From assembly GCA_036496265.1 (NCBI GenBank), contig DASXLL010000176.1, forward strand, positions 1 to 52,789: DNA of 52,789 nucleotides. Direction: 5' to 3'. The stretch's first letter is position 1; each line of letters begins with the position of its first letter. Both the position numbers and the translations under genes were made by a program. Under the pieces are notes generated by a model, which was not told the DNA's origin, did not search any database, and saw only the letters and a list, made by a program, of their open reading frames with translations. This document shows positions 9,134-16,454 of the stretch, piece by piece. The stretch comes from CAYLLN01 sp036496265 (GTDB lineage: Bacteria > Planctomycetota > Planctomycetia > Pirellulales > Pirellulaceae).

Positions 9134-9673
9134 TCAGTTGCAAGTGGTGCGGGCACCGCGGATGGCGTGCAGAGATGAGGGTTCGACAATCGGCATGCAT
9201 TCTGTGCCGCGCCTTATGAAAGTACTTAATGTCTCCTTTCGAAGCTGATCTCCGGTAGTCAGCATGCTCCAGGTTTGTTCGGGGAGCGGTTCAAAGTTGA
9301 GACGGCCTTGTCTTGGATCGTCGATTTCGATGGCGGGGTATTGATGGTTTGAGGAGCGATAGAGTTTTGTGATTGTGCCGTCGAAATGTGCGGCAACGAG
9401 TTCGTCGTTGTGTTGGCGCGTTGTGACGATGAAATATGGCGGTATAACCAGAGCAAAAATTGCAAGCCGCGAGAAAATAGCTCGTGTCTGCACGCCGCGC
9501 GGCCAGCCGAAGGCCCAAACAGCCGCTATGGCATTGCCAATGACAAATGCCATCGCAATTGGTTGCCACACTAATGCGCCGTAGGGATAGAACAGTGCGA
9601 CGCAGATTGAAAGCGCGGCGGCGAGCGTGGCTAGTGCAGGTCGCGCTCGCATTGAATTTTTTCCCGTTGGCAT
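9134..9673 (-). CDS. Hypothetical small membrane protein
   Basis: About 179 residues from ATG 9673; an ATG at 9652 (MRARPALATLAAAL) is equally possible. An in-frame TTG at 9694 falls inside a palindromic repeat and is unlikely. Four hydrophobic segments follow in the first ~100 residues (LATLAAALSICVALFYPYG, IAMAFVIGNAIAAVWAFGW, LAIFALVIPPYFIVT), then a soluble tail ending with Cys. I recognise no family. It is co-directional with the 9708-10643 membrane protein upstream and separated from it by the palindrome at 9685-9708. Function unknown. Confidence 0.55.
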   Translation of the reverse strand: MPTGKNSMRARPALATLAAALSICVALFYPYGALVWQPIAMAFVIGNAIAAVWAFGWPRGVQTRAIFSRLAIFALVIPPYFIVTTRQHNDELVAAHFDGTITKLYRSSNHQYPAIEIDDPRQGRLNFEPLPEQTWSMLTTGDQLRKETLSTFIRRGTECMPIVEPSSLHAIRGARTTCN

Positions 9674-9684
9674 GAAGTCCGATT

Positions 9685-9708
9685 GGTCGGCCAAGGGCCT
9701 GGCCGACC
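9685..9708. repeat. Palindromic repeat between two membrane-protein genes
   Basis: Perfect 9 bp arms GGTCGGCCA (9685-9693) and TGGCCGACC (9700-9708) with a 6 nt loop. The right arm abuts the stop codon of the upstream gene, so the element fills the junction. Confidence 0.7.
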
Positions 9709-10643
9709 TACTTTACTAAAGATCGGCGGCGGGAGACGAGGCGGTAGTTGCGGTTGTGGGCGAGGGCGGCGGTGAGGAGGAGCGTAGCGGCGAAGGAGAA
9801 CATGAGGCTGGAGATCGCGACGTAGATGATTCCCGGGCCGAGTGCTGCGGGGTAGCGCCACCAGAGGGAGGCGACGAAGACCCATTCGAGAGCGATGAGG
9901 GAAGCGGCATATAAGCCGCCTTTGAGGAGGCCGGGGAGAAATAACGGGTCGCGGAGGAGTAGTGCTCCGGCTGGTAAGAGCGAGATGGAGCTGATCAAGC
10001 TGGCGGTGATGAAGGCGACGGCCCAGACTGGCCAGACGTCTTTTCCGTCGGCTGGGGCGAGACGGGCGAGGGCGAGGGAGACGGCGACGATGAAGGTGGC
10101 GAGCATTAGGTCGCGGATGGTCAGAGGCGGATCGGGGCGTTCAGCCGGGACTGCGTCGGCTTTTACGAGACGCCAACCGAACCAATGCCGCGCTGCCCAG
10201 AGCGGCAATTGGGCTGCGAAGCTGACGAGAGGTACGCCAAGAGCGACGGTCGCGGCGAATGCAAACGCGTCCTGATTACGGCCGAGGGCGATGCCAAAGC
10301 CGAGCAGCCAAACGAAGTAAAGAAAGGCGGCGATTTTCCAATGCGTGACTAGTCGGCGGAGGAAGGGACCTTCGCTCCAGGCCAGCCAGGCCGCCAACAG
10401 GTTCCCTTGCGCGAGGACGCAGCCCACGATGCCCAAAGCGAACGAAAGGAATATCGCGCTCGGCGGGCCGTTTATGGTAGACAGCACGGGCACGGCGAGG
10501 AAATCACACGCGAGGCAAGGGACGATGAGCCAAGCGGAGGGGATGCGAGGTGATGAATGAAGAGTGGATAGATCGAGGGAGCGGCTGGTGTCGGTAGCCG
10601 TGGGTGGAGGGAGCAGCGTAGTTTGGTTGTCGAGGGGGTTCAC
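9708..10643 (-). CDS. Hypothetical multi-pass membrane protein
   Basis: Start proposed at GTG 10643 (MNPLDNQTTLLPPP), as the residues upstream to a TTG at 10673 look non-coding. That gives 311 residues. A Pro/Thr/Ser-rich soluble N-terminus of ~30 residues precedes about eight hydrophobic segments, for example FLSFALGIVGCVLAQGNLLA, AAFLYFVWLLGFGIAL, LMLATFIVAVSLALARLA and GIIYVAISSLMFSFAATLLL. The tail is basic (RNYRLVSRRRSLVK). I know of no assigned function. A mid-protein LTIRDLMLATFIVAVSLALARL segment is reminiscent of planctomycete membrane proteins in general, but I cannot name a family. Confidence 0.7.
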   Translation of the reverse strand: MNPLDNQTTLLPPPTATDTSRSLDLSTLHSSPRIPSAWLIVPCLACDFLAVPVLSTINGPPSAIFLSFALGIVGCVLAQGNLLAAWLAWSEGPFLRRLVTHWKIAAFLYFVWLLGFGIALGRNQDAFAFAATVALGVPLVSFAAQLPLWAARHWFGWRLVKADAVPAERPDPPLTIRDLMLATFIVAVSLALARLAPADGKDVWPVWAVAFITASLISSISLLPAGALLLRDPLFLPGLLKGGLYAASLIALEWVFVASLWWRYPAALGPGIIYVAISSLMFSFAATLLLTAALAHNRNYRLVSRRRSLVK

Positions 10644-10827
10644 GAGGTGGATGATAGCCTGCGGAGCGATCAAACTGCCTGCGCGAGACCGCAGACGACC
10701 CCGATTGGGGTAATTGGCGGCGCGAGCCGATGCGCCTCGTGGGACGGGGAATGGCGGTTCGGTTTGCTCGCTAAACCGATAAGAAGTTAGAATTGGGTGA
10801 GCGAACTAAAGTTGGGAGCGTTCTTCC

Positions 10828-11010
10828 ATGACCACGAAAGAGCTTGTTATTGCGATGATCGAGCGGATGCCAAGCGAATCGACGCTGGCAGATATCATGG
10901 CTGAACTTTATGTCCGCCAAAAGATTGATGTCGGGCTCAACCAGCTTGATCAGGGTGAGTCGTTGAGCCAGGAAGAAGTCGAGCAGAGACTGAGCCAATG
11001 GCTAAGTTGA
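10828..11010 (+). CDS. Antitoxin of a ParD/ParE-type pair (putative)
   Basis: A 60-residue protein (MTTKELVIAMIERMPSESTL), helical and acidic toward its end (SLSQEEVEQRLSQWLS). Position and size fit the antitoxin of the ParE-like toxin gene that follows, whose start it overlaps by 13 bp. In this class the N-terminal helices pack against DNA or each other and the C-terminal tail wraps the toxin. No conserved DNA-binding signature is obvious to me, so the role rests mainly on context. GGGAG lies 11 nt before the ATG. Confidence 0.75.
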   Translation: MTTKELVIAMIERMPSESTLADIMAELYVRQKIDVGLNQLDQGESLSQEEVEQRLSQWLS

Positions 11011-11297
11011 GATGGTCGCCGCAGGCGGCTGACGACCTTGAAGAGATTTGCCGATATATTGCTCGCGACTCGGAACAATATGCTCGACTCTTTGCGCAGT
11101 CGGCAATGCGGATTTTGAAGTCGATGAGTCGCGAGCGGTTGCCCGGCAGCATGGTGCCGGAGTATCGAGTTGAGGAAATCCGGGAACGGCTGCTTCATAG
11201 CTACCGGATCGTTGTGAGAGTGCGTGAAGGTTCGGGCGTTCTGGAAGTGGTTCGGATCATTCATGGCGCTCGGTTGTTGCCGCCGATGGATCAATGA
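10998..11297 (+). CDS. ParE/RelE-superfamily toxin
   Basis: A 99-residue protein with the ParE layout: N-terminal LRWSPQAADDLEEICRYIAR, then an amphipathic helix pair and a C-terminal strand set RIVVRVREGSGVLEVVRIIHG. ParE toxins poison DNA gyrase, while RelE relatives cleave mRNA on the ribosome. The R..yRivyrv...vvRIiHGaR pattern favours ParE. Start overlaps the antitoxin gene by 13 bp, indicating translational coupling. Autoregulation by the complex is the norm for the family, but no operator is evident upstream. Confidence 0.88.
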   Translation: MAKLRWSPQAADDLEEICRYIARDSEQYARLFAQSAMRILKSMSRERLPGSMVPEYRVEEIRERLLHSYRIVVRVREGSGVLEVVRIIHGARLLPPMDQ

Positions 11298-11314
11298 GCG
11301 CACCGAGGGGCACA

Positions 11315-11331
11315 TCACGCGGAGCGTGATG
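11315..11331. repeat. Hairpin repeat between convergent genes
   Basis: ATCACGC (11315-11321), gga, GCGTGAT (11325-11331): a perfect 7 bp stem between the toxin stop and the methyltransferase stop. It could terminate both transcripts but lacks T-tracts. A related element (CCTCA...TGAGG around GC-tcc-GC) is at 51817-51835. Confidence 0.55.
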
Positions 11332-11336
11332 GCTAC

Positions 11337-12329
11337 TTAGACGCCGTCGGCGAAGAGAGCTTTGCTGTTAAGCGAAGATTGCTTTTTGCGCTTGCGGATT
11401 ATGGAAGCGTGGCTGTGGGTCTTGTCGGCGGTATTTTTGTCAGCCAGGCGGCGGCCGTTGGCGGTGGTCGGGGCAGACATGGTGGGTTCGGGGGCGCCGA
11501 CGAGAGGGTCGCCGGGTTCGACGCCCTTTAACCGTTCTGTTCCGCGTTTCACATAGTCGGGCGAAAGGTCGAAGCCGACAAATTGGCGGTGCAGTTTTTT
11601 GGCAACGACGAGGGTGCTGGCGCTGCCAGAGAAGGGGTCGAGTACGACTTCGTTTTCGTGCGAGCAGAGGCGGATGATGCGGCCGAGGAGTTGCTCGGGC
11701 ATTTGACAGCCGTGAAAGCCGGCGCGTTCTTTGAAGGTGCCGGCGACGCGGGGGAAGTACCAGGTGTCTTCTTCGGTGGTGAAGCGGCCTTCGAGGTCTT
11801 GGGGGCGGAGGATCCAGGTGTCGTCGGGGAGGCGGCCGTTGGGGTTGCTTCGAGAGTCTTGGTACACGAGCATTCGCGCGGAGGGGATGCGATTTTCGAG
11901 TTCGTCGGCGCGGAAGGTGAACTTTTTCGGGTCTTTGACGAAGTGGAAAAGGTGAGCGTGGGAGCGGCTGAACTTGGTTTTGCAGTTCACGCCGAAGGTG
12001 TAGTACCAGATGACCCAACTGCGGGTGTGGAAGCCGAGCTTTTGGGATTCGATTTTCAGCTCGGCGGCGTATTCGTCGCCGATGGCGAGCCAGAAGGTGC
12101 CGTCGGGCTTGAGGACGCGGTGGACGGCGCCGATCCAGTCGCGGGACCAGGCGAGGTAGTGCTCGGATTCCTTCTTGTCGTGATAGACGTCGTAGTCGTA
12201 GCCGATGTTGAAGGGGGGATCGGCGAAGACGAGGTCGACGGAGCCGGCGGGGAGAGCGTTCATGCCCTTCACACAATCACCCTGATGGATAGCGCCAATC
12301 CTCTTTTCCAATATTCGTTTGGTCGTCAT
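11337..12329 (-). CDS. Site-specific DNA methyltransferase (N4-cytosine/N6-adenine, beta-class order)
   Basis: A 330-residue enzyme. Catalytic motif IV DPPF (37-40, in VFADPPFNIGYDYD) comes before the SAM-binding motif I DPFSGS (231-236), followed by FVGFDLSPDYV. That order, with the target-recognition region between, defines the beta class, which contains many restriction-modification enzymes and also orphans such as CcrM. The C-terminus is a basic low-complexity tail (RKRKKQSSLNSK). The start is at ATG 12329 and has no clear ribosome-binding site. The gene is divergent from the FGG/GIY-YIG-like operon across a 174 bp region full of symmetric repeats, so the three genes may form one modification-based system. 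The recognition site cannot be read from sequence. Confidence 0.93.
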   Translation of the reverse strand: MTTKRILEKRIGAIHQGDCVKGMNALPAGSVDLVFADPPFNIGYDYDVYHDKKESEHYLAWSRDWIGAVHRVLKPDGTFWLAIGDEYAAELKIESQKLGFHTRSWVIWYYTFGVNCKTKFSRSHAHLFHFVKDPKKFTFRADELENRIPSARMLVYQDSRSNPNGRLPDDTWILRPQDLEGRFTTEEDTWYFPRVAGTFKERAGFHGCQMPEQLLGRIIRLCSHENEVVLDPFSGSASTLVVAKKLHRQFVGFDLSPDYVKRGTERLKGVEPGDPLVGAPEPTMSAPTTANGRRLADKNTADKTHSHASIIRKRKKQSSLNSKALFADGV

Positions 12330-12403
12330 TTTTTAAGCCGGTGACAGTGTCAAAGGGACGTGTGAATCATCACCGATAATGGACAAAAATCAACCTCAGT
12401 AGT

Positions 12404-12464
12404 AATTGCGCAACTCTATTTCTCAAAATGAGTTGCGCAATTAGATAAGCATTGCTGCGCAATT
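12404..12464. promoter_or_regulatory. Triple TTGCGCAA-box operator region
   Basis: A perfect 13 bp inverted repeat, AATTGCGCAACTC (12404-12416) and GAGTTGCGCAATT (12430-12442), has a 13 bp spacer. A third copy, TGCGCAATT (12456-12464), runs into the -35 hexamer of the rightward operon. Centres of the three TGCGCA palindromes are 27 and 22 bp apart. The block sits between the divergent methyltransferase and the FGG/GIY-YIG-like operon, where it could regulate both. Confidence 0.65.
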
Positions 12465-12496
12465 GACTCTTGCGTGTAGTACTGTATATAGTACTA
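12463..12496 (+). promoter_or_regulatory. Promoter plus palindromic operator of the FGG/GIY-YIG-like operon
   Basis: TTGACT (12463-12468), a 16 bp spacer and TATATA (12485-12490) form a sigma-70-like promoter. A second perfect inverted repeat, TAGTACT (12477-12483) and AGTACTA (12490-12496), straddles the -10. The ATG of the first gene is at 12504, only 14 bp past the -10, so the mRNA would be nearly leaderless. Short leaders and -10-overlapping operators are typical of controller-protein-regulated restriction-modification operons; whether that applies here is inference. Confidence 0.55.
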
Positions 12497-12503
12497 TGTT
12501 GTC

Positions 12504-12848
12504 ATGAGTTCTCTTTTCTGTCCGTGCCGATTCCGACTCCCGTTGCAATACAACGATGGCCGGGGGGTTGAGCCCGAAATACTGGTTGAGATTTTTCAGG
12601 CTCTGACACGGCAGTTCGGAGGCTACACGCCCCTGGGTACTTCGGATAGCAGCTGGGGACCGCAGGGCAGCACAGAACCGACGATGGGAGTTGAAGTCGC
12701 CGTCGCACCGGAGCGTGTTGGAGAGTTAGAGCAGATAGTAATCGCAATTGGTCGAAAACTTGGCCAAAAGCTGATGTATTTCGATGCTCCGGCACCATCG
12801 GTGAGATTTTTAGACATGGGTGACTCCGATAGCGCGCAAGGGAGCTAA
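12504..12848 (+). CDS. Small FGG-family protein, unknown function (copy 1)
   Basis: A 114-residue protein. Visible pattern: FRLPLQYNDG, a helix, LTRQFGGYT (the FGG core), SSWGPQGSTEP, then the strand VEVAVAP, a helix ELEQIVIAIGRKLGQ, and KLMYFDAP...VRFLDM. The same sequence of blocks recurs in the protein at 19603-19962 (FLIPVCR, LFDRFGGRT, FFVAVPKKD, EGACVIFAQ, KCIYLSI, VEFVEL), so the two are homologous. The layout suggests a compact alpha/beta fold. The next gene starts 3 bp after this one ends, so they are co-transcribed. No nuclease, kinase or DNA-binding motif is apparent. A partner or regulator of the following protein is the simplest reading. Confidence 0.8.
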   Translation: MSSLFCPCRFRLPLQYNDGRGVEPEILVEIFQALTRQFGGYTPLGTSDSSWGPQGSTEPTMGVEVAVAPERVGELEQIVIAIGRKLGQKLMYFDAPAPSVRFLDMGDSDSAQGS

Positions 12849-12850
12849 TA

Positions 12851-13981
12851 ATGTCAATTGAAAGTAAAGCAAACCGAGTTTTGGAATACGCGAAGCAGTT
12901 GTCGCAGGAGGTTCGGACCTGGGCCGACTATTCAGCGGCGCTGTTTGATCAGACCAACGGCTATGTTGCAAAGGTCTTTCCAAACGAGTTACAGCGCCAA
13001 CTTTTCTTCGACACACCGCAATACGCAGCGGTTAACTCGATCCTTTTGGATTTAATGAACCGATTCGGGACAGTCGAGGGAGCGGCGACAACGAAGAGCG
13101 GCAAGTTCGTCGTTCGCATTCCGAAAACACTTCACAAGGTTTTGGAGGTCGAAGCCAAGAAAGAGGGCGTCAGCCTAAACCAACTAACTGTGTCCAAGCT
13201 TTCCGTGCCTTTACACAACGTAAGCGGAATGGCAGCCGAACTTGTGGCAACGGTTTTTAATGAGGTTCATGATGGGCATTCGCAAGACTGGATCGTCGTC
13301 AGCCCACAATATAACGAGCGATTTTTGGTTCGATGCCGGGAAATGGGTCTAAATCAATCTGAGGCTGTGCTCAATCACACTTTGCTGAACATTCGCAAGA
13401 ATCCCAAATACAAAGGCAAGTTGAATCCAACCACAAAACGGTCGGGGTTTGCTGACTACGACGATTACTCGTTCGCTGCAGAAATTGCGGTGCGAGCAAT
13501 TCAGCGGACGGAGGGTGTGACTTTAGATCGAATTCTTTGCGACCCGCCTATCCGAGAACGCTTTGATCGATTGGCGCTCCAGCTTGCACCAGACAAAACG
13601 GAAGTGCAGTTGCGTTGTGCCGCGCTGAATTTGCGAAAGACTCATCGGTTGCAACCAGTCGAGGATAATGTTTCGTCCGTCCGCTTGGTAACCGCCGGTG
13701 TCTTTCGTCTAATTGATTTGGACAAATTAACTGCAGAGCCTGGCGGTTACGCTCTTTACGATCAAAATCGACCTGTATTCGCCGGGGAGACCGAGAGCTT
13801 GAAGAAGCGAGTGGGTCTGCATCTTCGTTACGGCATTCCGGATTGGCTCGGGATTGATCGTGATGAAGAATTGGAGATTAGATGGGCAACGTTGCCATCG
13901 CGCCGCGAAGATCGCCTTGCTTGGCTTGGAACCTTTATCAACCAGGAAAGACCGTTGCTCAACTACCAGAAAGCAGCGTAA
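12851..13981 (+). CDS. Ribbon-helix-helix / duplicated helical module / GIY-YIG-like protein
   Basis: 376 residues in three visible parts. Residues ~87-122 (FVVRIPKTLHKVLEVEAKKE, GVSLNQLTVSKLSVPL) match the HicB-type ribbon-helix-helix DNA-binding segment. Residues ~150-183 and ~230-263 are two copies of a helical module ending in LLNIRKN and ALNLRKT; both contain ERF and then Ser/Thr-Glu. Residues ~296-371 resemble a GIY-YIG nuclease: GGYALYD, ten residues later VFAGETESLKKRV, then HL, and finally PLLNYQ. The first Tyr (300), the Arg (320) and the terminal Asn (371) fit. The second Tyr is Phe (310), and the catalytic Glu is not obvious near 355-362, so activity is uncertain. It could be the nuclease or a specificity/control partner of the adjacent methyltransferase. 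Confidence 0.75.
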   Translation: MSIESKANRVLEYAKQLSQEVRTWADYSAALFDQTNGYVAKVFPNELQRQLFFDTPQYAAVNSILLDLMNRFGTVEGAATTKSGKFVVRIPKTLHKVLEVEAKKEGVSLNQLTVSKLSVPLHNVSGMAAELVATVFNEVHDGHSQDWIVVSPQYNERFLVRCREMGLNQSEAVLNHTLLNIRKNPKYKGKLNPTTKRSGFADYDDYSFAAEIAVRAIQRTEGVTLDRILCDPPIRERFDRLALQLAPDKTEVQLRCAALNLRKTHRLQPVEDNVSSVRLVTAGVFRLIDLDKLTAEPGGYALYDQNRPVFAGETESLKKRVGLHLRYGIPDWLGIDRDEELEIRWATLPSRREDRLAWLGTFINQERPLLNYQKAA

Positions 13982-13993
13982 GAGCGGATTGAA

Positions 13994-14350
13994 TCAAGCC
14001 TCCGAATCGTCCAGCAACGGAAAGCCGCCGAAGACGGGAGGGTAGGAGTGGAAGCGGGGGGCTTCGGAGGAGGGGGGCATGAAAGCGTCTTCTTGCCAGC
14101 CGTCGTCGAAGACAGATCCAGCGGCGATTTCGTCTTGGTCCGCGAAGGGATCGCTGTCGTCAATGAAGTCATGAACTCTTTCACCACGGCCTTCAGCCAG
14201 GCCGCCGCGGCCTTCGAGCTTGCGCATGAGCGTGGCAATATAGGGGTCGGCCCAGGGCAACAGCTCGCGGGGGCCCCGACTTCCACGTTGGGCCAGCCAA
14301 TCGTCCTGCGAGGGAACTTCGATCACGTGGCAGCGAATGCGACTGGGCAT
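13994..14350 (-). CDS. Hypothetical protein, DWLAQRG-type
   Basis: 118 residues beginning MPSRIRCHVIEVPSQDDWLA. A basic/aromatic N-terminal half (RGSRGPRELLPWADPYIATL) is followed by an acidic, Asp/Phe-rich second half (HDFIDDSDPFADQDEIAAGS). No transmembrane segment or signal peptide. I believe similar short proteins occur in other planctomycetes but cannot name a family. The stop is 12 bp from the convergent stop of the GIY-YIG-like gene. Function unknown; it may mark the edge of the accessory island. Confidence 0.6.
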   Translation of the reverse strand: MPSRIRCHVIEVPSQDDWLAQRGSRGPRELLPWADPYIATLMRKLEGRGGLAEGRGERVHDFIDDSDPFADQDEIAAGSVFDDGWQEDAFMPPSSEAPRFHSYPPVFGGFPLLDDSEA

Positions 14351-14808
14351 GGTTGGTCTTGGTCAGGGGGCAGGTGTCACGGCGGCCGTTCATTAAGCAA
14401 GTTCGATGCCGTAGGAATAATCGGCATGAGAGTTTACTACGACTCAGTGGTGCAAGTGGTTGTTCAGCCGTGAGTTAGACGCACTGAAATCGAAGTAGTT
14501 CCCGGATTTGCCGGTCATGCCAGCATGATTTAGCGATGCATTTCTTTCAAACAATGTCTCAAGTTATCGATCAGCGCGATTACTTAGCCGGCAAAATCGT
14601 TATAGGCGGCAAGATCCGCAGCGGACGCGGTGACTCCGCGAGAGGTGGGGGCAGCCCGCCCCACAGATAGTGGCAAGCTACGTTTGAACGGTGAAATAGC
14701 GCACCCGATGCGCGCCGATTTAACTCAATCCACTTTGACAACGCTGGGCTCATTACGCGGAGCCAACCCGCTTCGCGAGTGCCCCGGGCTACGATTGCTG
14801 AGGTTCCC
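14351..14808. other. 458 bp gap without a recognised gene
   Basis: No supported gene or RNA. It contains a small GGGGGCAGCCCGCCCCAC element near 14647, resembling repeat B, and an imperfect inverted pair around 14750-14780 (CGCGGAGCCAACCCGCTTCGCG). The promoter of the downstream kinase should lie here, but I see no convincing hexamer pair. Confidence 0.4.
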
Positions 14809-16410
14809 GTGCCTGATCGACGATTGGCTCATGCCGTGCTGGTCGAACCGGATGCTGCGGCAGCGACTTTGTTCATCGAAGCGCTGCGGCTGAAGGCAGC
14901 GGATTTGGAAATTAGCCACGTGGAGACGCTTGGCGATACGCTGGCCGTTTTGAAGGCGCGGCCCTGCGATGTGGCGCTGGTGGAGCTGAAGCTGGCGGAT
15001 TCGCAGGGGTTGGCGACGCTGACCAAGTTGCGGGAAGCCAATCCGGCGATGCCGATCGTCATCTTGACGACCATTGCTGACGAGGATGTGGCGATCACCG
15101 CGATTCAGCAGGGGGCGCAGGACTATTTGATCAAAGAAGCGGTGCATTACGCGCTGATCTCGCGGAGCATTCGGTACGCGATCGAACGGAAACGGATCGA
15201 AGTTGAGCTGCAGGCGGCGAAGGCCACGGCGTTGGCCGCGAGCGCGGCCAAGAGCGAGTTCTTGGCGCACATGAGCCATGAAATCCGTAATCCGCTGACG
15301 GCGATCGTCAATTATGCGGAGCTGCTGCTGGAGCCGGAGGCGCCGGTGGAGGAGCGGCACGCGGCGATCGACACGATTCGGCGGAATGGGCTCCATTTGC
15401 TGGAAGTGGTCAACGACGTTCTCGATGTATCGAAGATTGAATCTCGGGCATTTGATATTGAGCCGGTTGAATGTTCGCCGACGCAGATCGTGTCGGAAGT
15501 GCTGGAAATGTTTCAGGTGCGGGCACGGGCCAAAGGTCTGGAGCTGACAGTGCATTGGAAGCCGGGCGTGCCGGCGAAGATTGTCAGCGATCCGTTTCGG
15601 CTGAAGCAGATTCTGGTCAATTTGATCAGCAATGCGGTGAAATTCACGAATCGCGGTCATGTCCGCGTGGAAGTTTCGGCGATTGTCAGCGGAGGTTGGA
15701 GTGGGCCGGAGCTGCAAATTGTTGTCGCGGATACGGGCGTTGGAATCGCGGAAGAACGGTGCCAACGGCTCTTCGTCGGCTATCGTCAGTCGGAAGCTTG
15801 GATCGCGCGGCAGTTTGGCGGCACGGGATTGGGGTTGGCGATCAGCCGGGAGCTGGCGCTGAAGCTGGGCGGTGATGTCAAAGTTCAGAGTGCGCTGGGG
15901 ACGGGGAGCACATTTACGATGACCGTTGCCACGGTTGCGCCACAGGCCGCGAAAGGCGGTGCGGAATTGACGAGCGATTCAACCTGTCCGGTGCAAGCGC
16001 CGCAGATGAGCGGGCGCGTGCTGCTGGCGGATGACGCGCCTCAGAACCGCCGATTGATTTCGGCTTTGCTGAAAAAGTCGGGGGCAAGGGTGGATGTTGT
16101 GGCGAATGGTCAACAGGCGATCGATATGGCACTGAATGCGGTGAAGCGGCGGCAGCCGTATGATGTGGTGCTGATGGATATGGTGATGCCTGAGAAAGAC
16201 GGATTTACGGCGACGCGGCAGCTTCGGGAGGCGGGTTACACGGGTGGCATTGTGGCTTTGACGGCCAATGAAGGCAGCGGAGCGCGGCAAGAGTGTCTAG
16301 CGGCGGGCTGCGACGATTATGCGACGAAGCCGGTGGATCGGGATACGTTGATTGGCGTGATTAGTCGGTGGGTGAAGACGGCGGTGGAAGTGGCTGTCCA
16401 GCCGGCGTAA
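14809..16410 (+). CDS. Hybrid sensor histidine kinase with N- and C-terminal receiver domains
   Basis: About 533 residues from GTG 14809, preferred because GAGG lies 5 nt upstream; a GTG at 14779 in frame has no ribosome-binding site. Numbering from 14809: a receiver-like domain at ~8-115 in which the expected phospho-acceptor Asp is Glu59 (VALVELKLADSQG); a HisKA helix with FLAHMSHEIRNPLTA (His156); a HATPase domain with N box LVNLISNAVKFT, G1 DTGVGI and G2 GGTGLGLAIS; and a C-terminal receiver with acceptor Asp456 (VVLMDMVMPEKDG) and Lys in TKPVD. No membrane segment, so it is cytoplasmic. Phosphate should pass His156 to Asp456. The Glu59 substitution may mimic a permanently phosphorylated input domain. 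No cognate output regulator is adjacent. Confidence 0.93.
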   Translation: MPDRRLAHAVLVEPDAAAATLFIEALRLKAADLEISHVETLGDTLAVLKARPCDVALVELKLADSQGLATLTKLREANPAMPIVILTTIADEDVAITAIQQGAQDYLIKEAVHYALISRSIRYAIERKRIEVELQAAKATALAASAAKSEFLAHMSHEIRNPLTAIVNYAELLLEPEAPVEERHAAIDTIRRNGLHLLEVVNDVLDVSKIESRAFDIEPVECSPTQIVSEVLEMFQVRARAKGLELTVHWKPGVPAKIVSDPFRLKQILVNLISNAVKFTNRGHVRVEVSAIVSGGWSGPELQIVVADTGVGIAEERCQRLFVGYRQSEAWIARQFGGTGLGLAISRELALKLGGDVKVQSALGTGSTFTMTVATVAPQAAKGGAELTSDSTCPVQAPQMSGRVLLADDAPQNRRLISALLKKSGARVDVVANGQQAIDMALNAVKRRQPYDVVLMDMVMPEKDGFTATRQLREAGYTGGIVALTANEGSGARQECLAAGCDDYATKPVDRDTLIGVISRWVKTAVEVAVQPA

Positions 16411-16454
16411 CTTGCTAGTAGGCCAACGGGCTACGTGGGAACGCTGCCCCCGGG

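Noticed and set aside
10828..14350. Integrated prophage or transposon
   Set aside because: No integrase, transposase, tRNA target or flanking direct repeat is visible around the accessory island.
14048..14473. 141-codon plus-strand frame
   Set aside because: Overlaps the better supported minus-strand gene 13994-14350 and shows no motif or ribosome-binding site.
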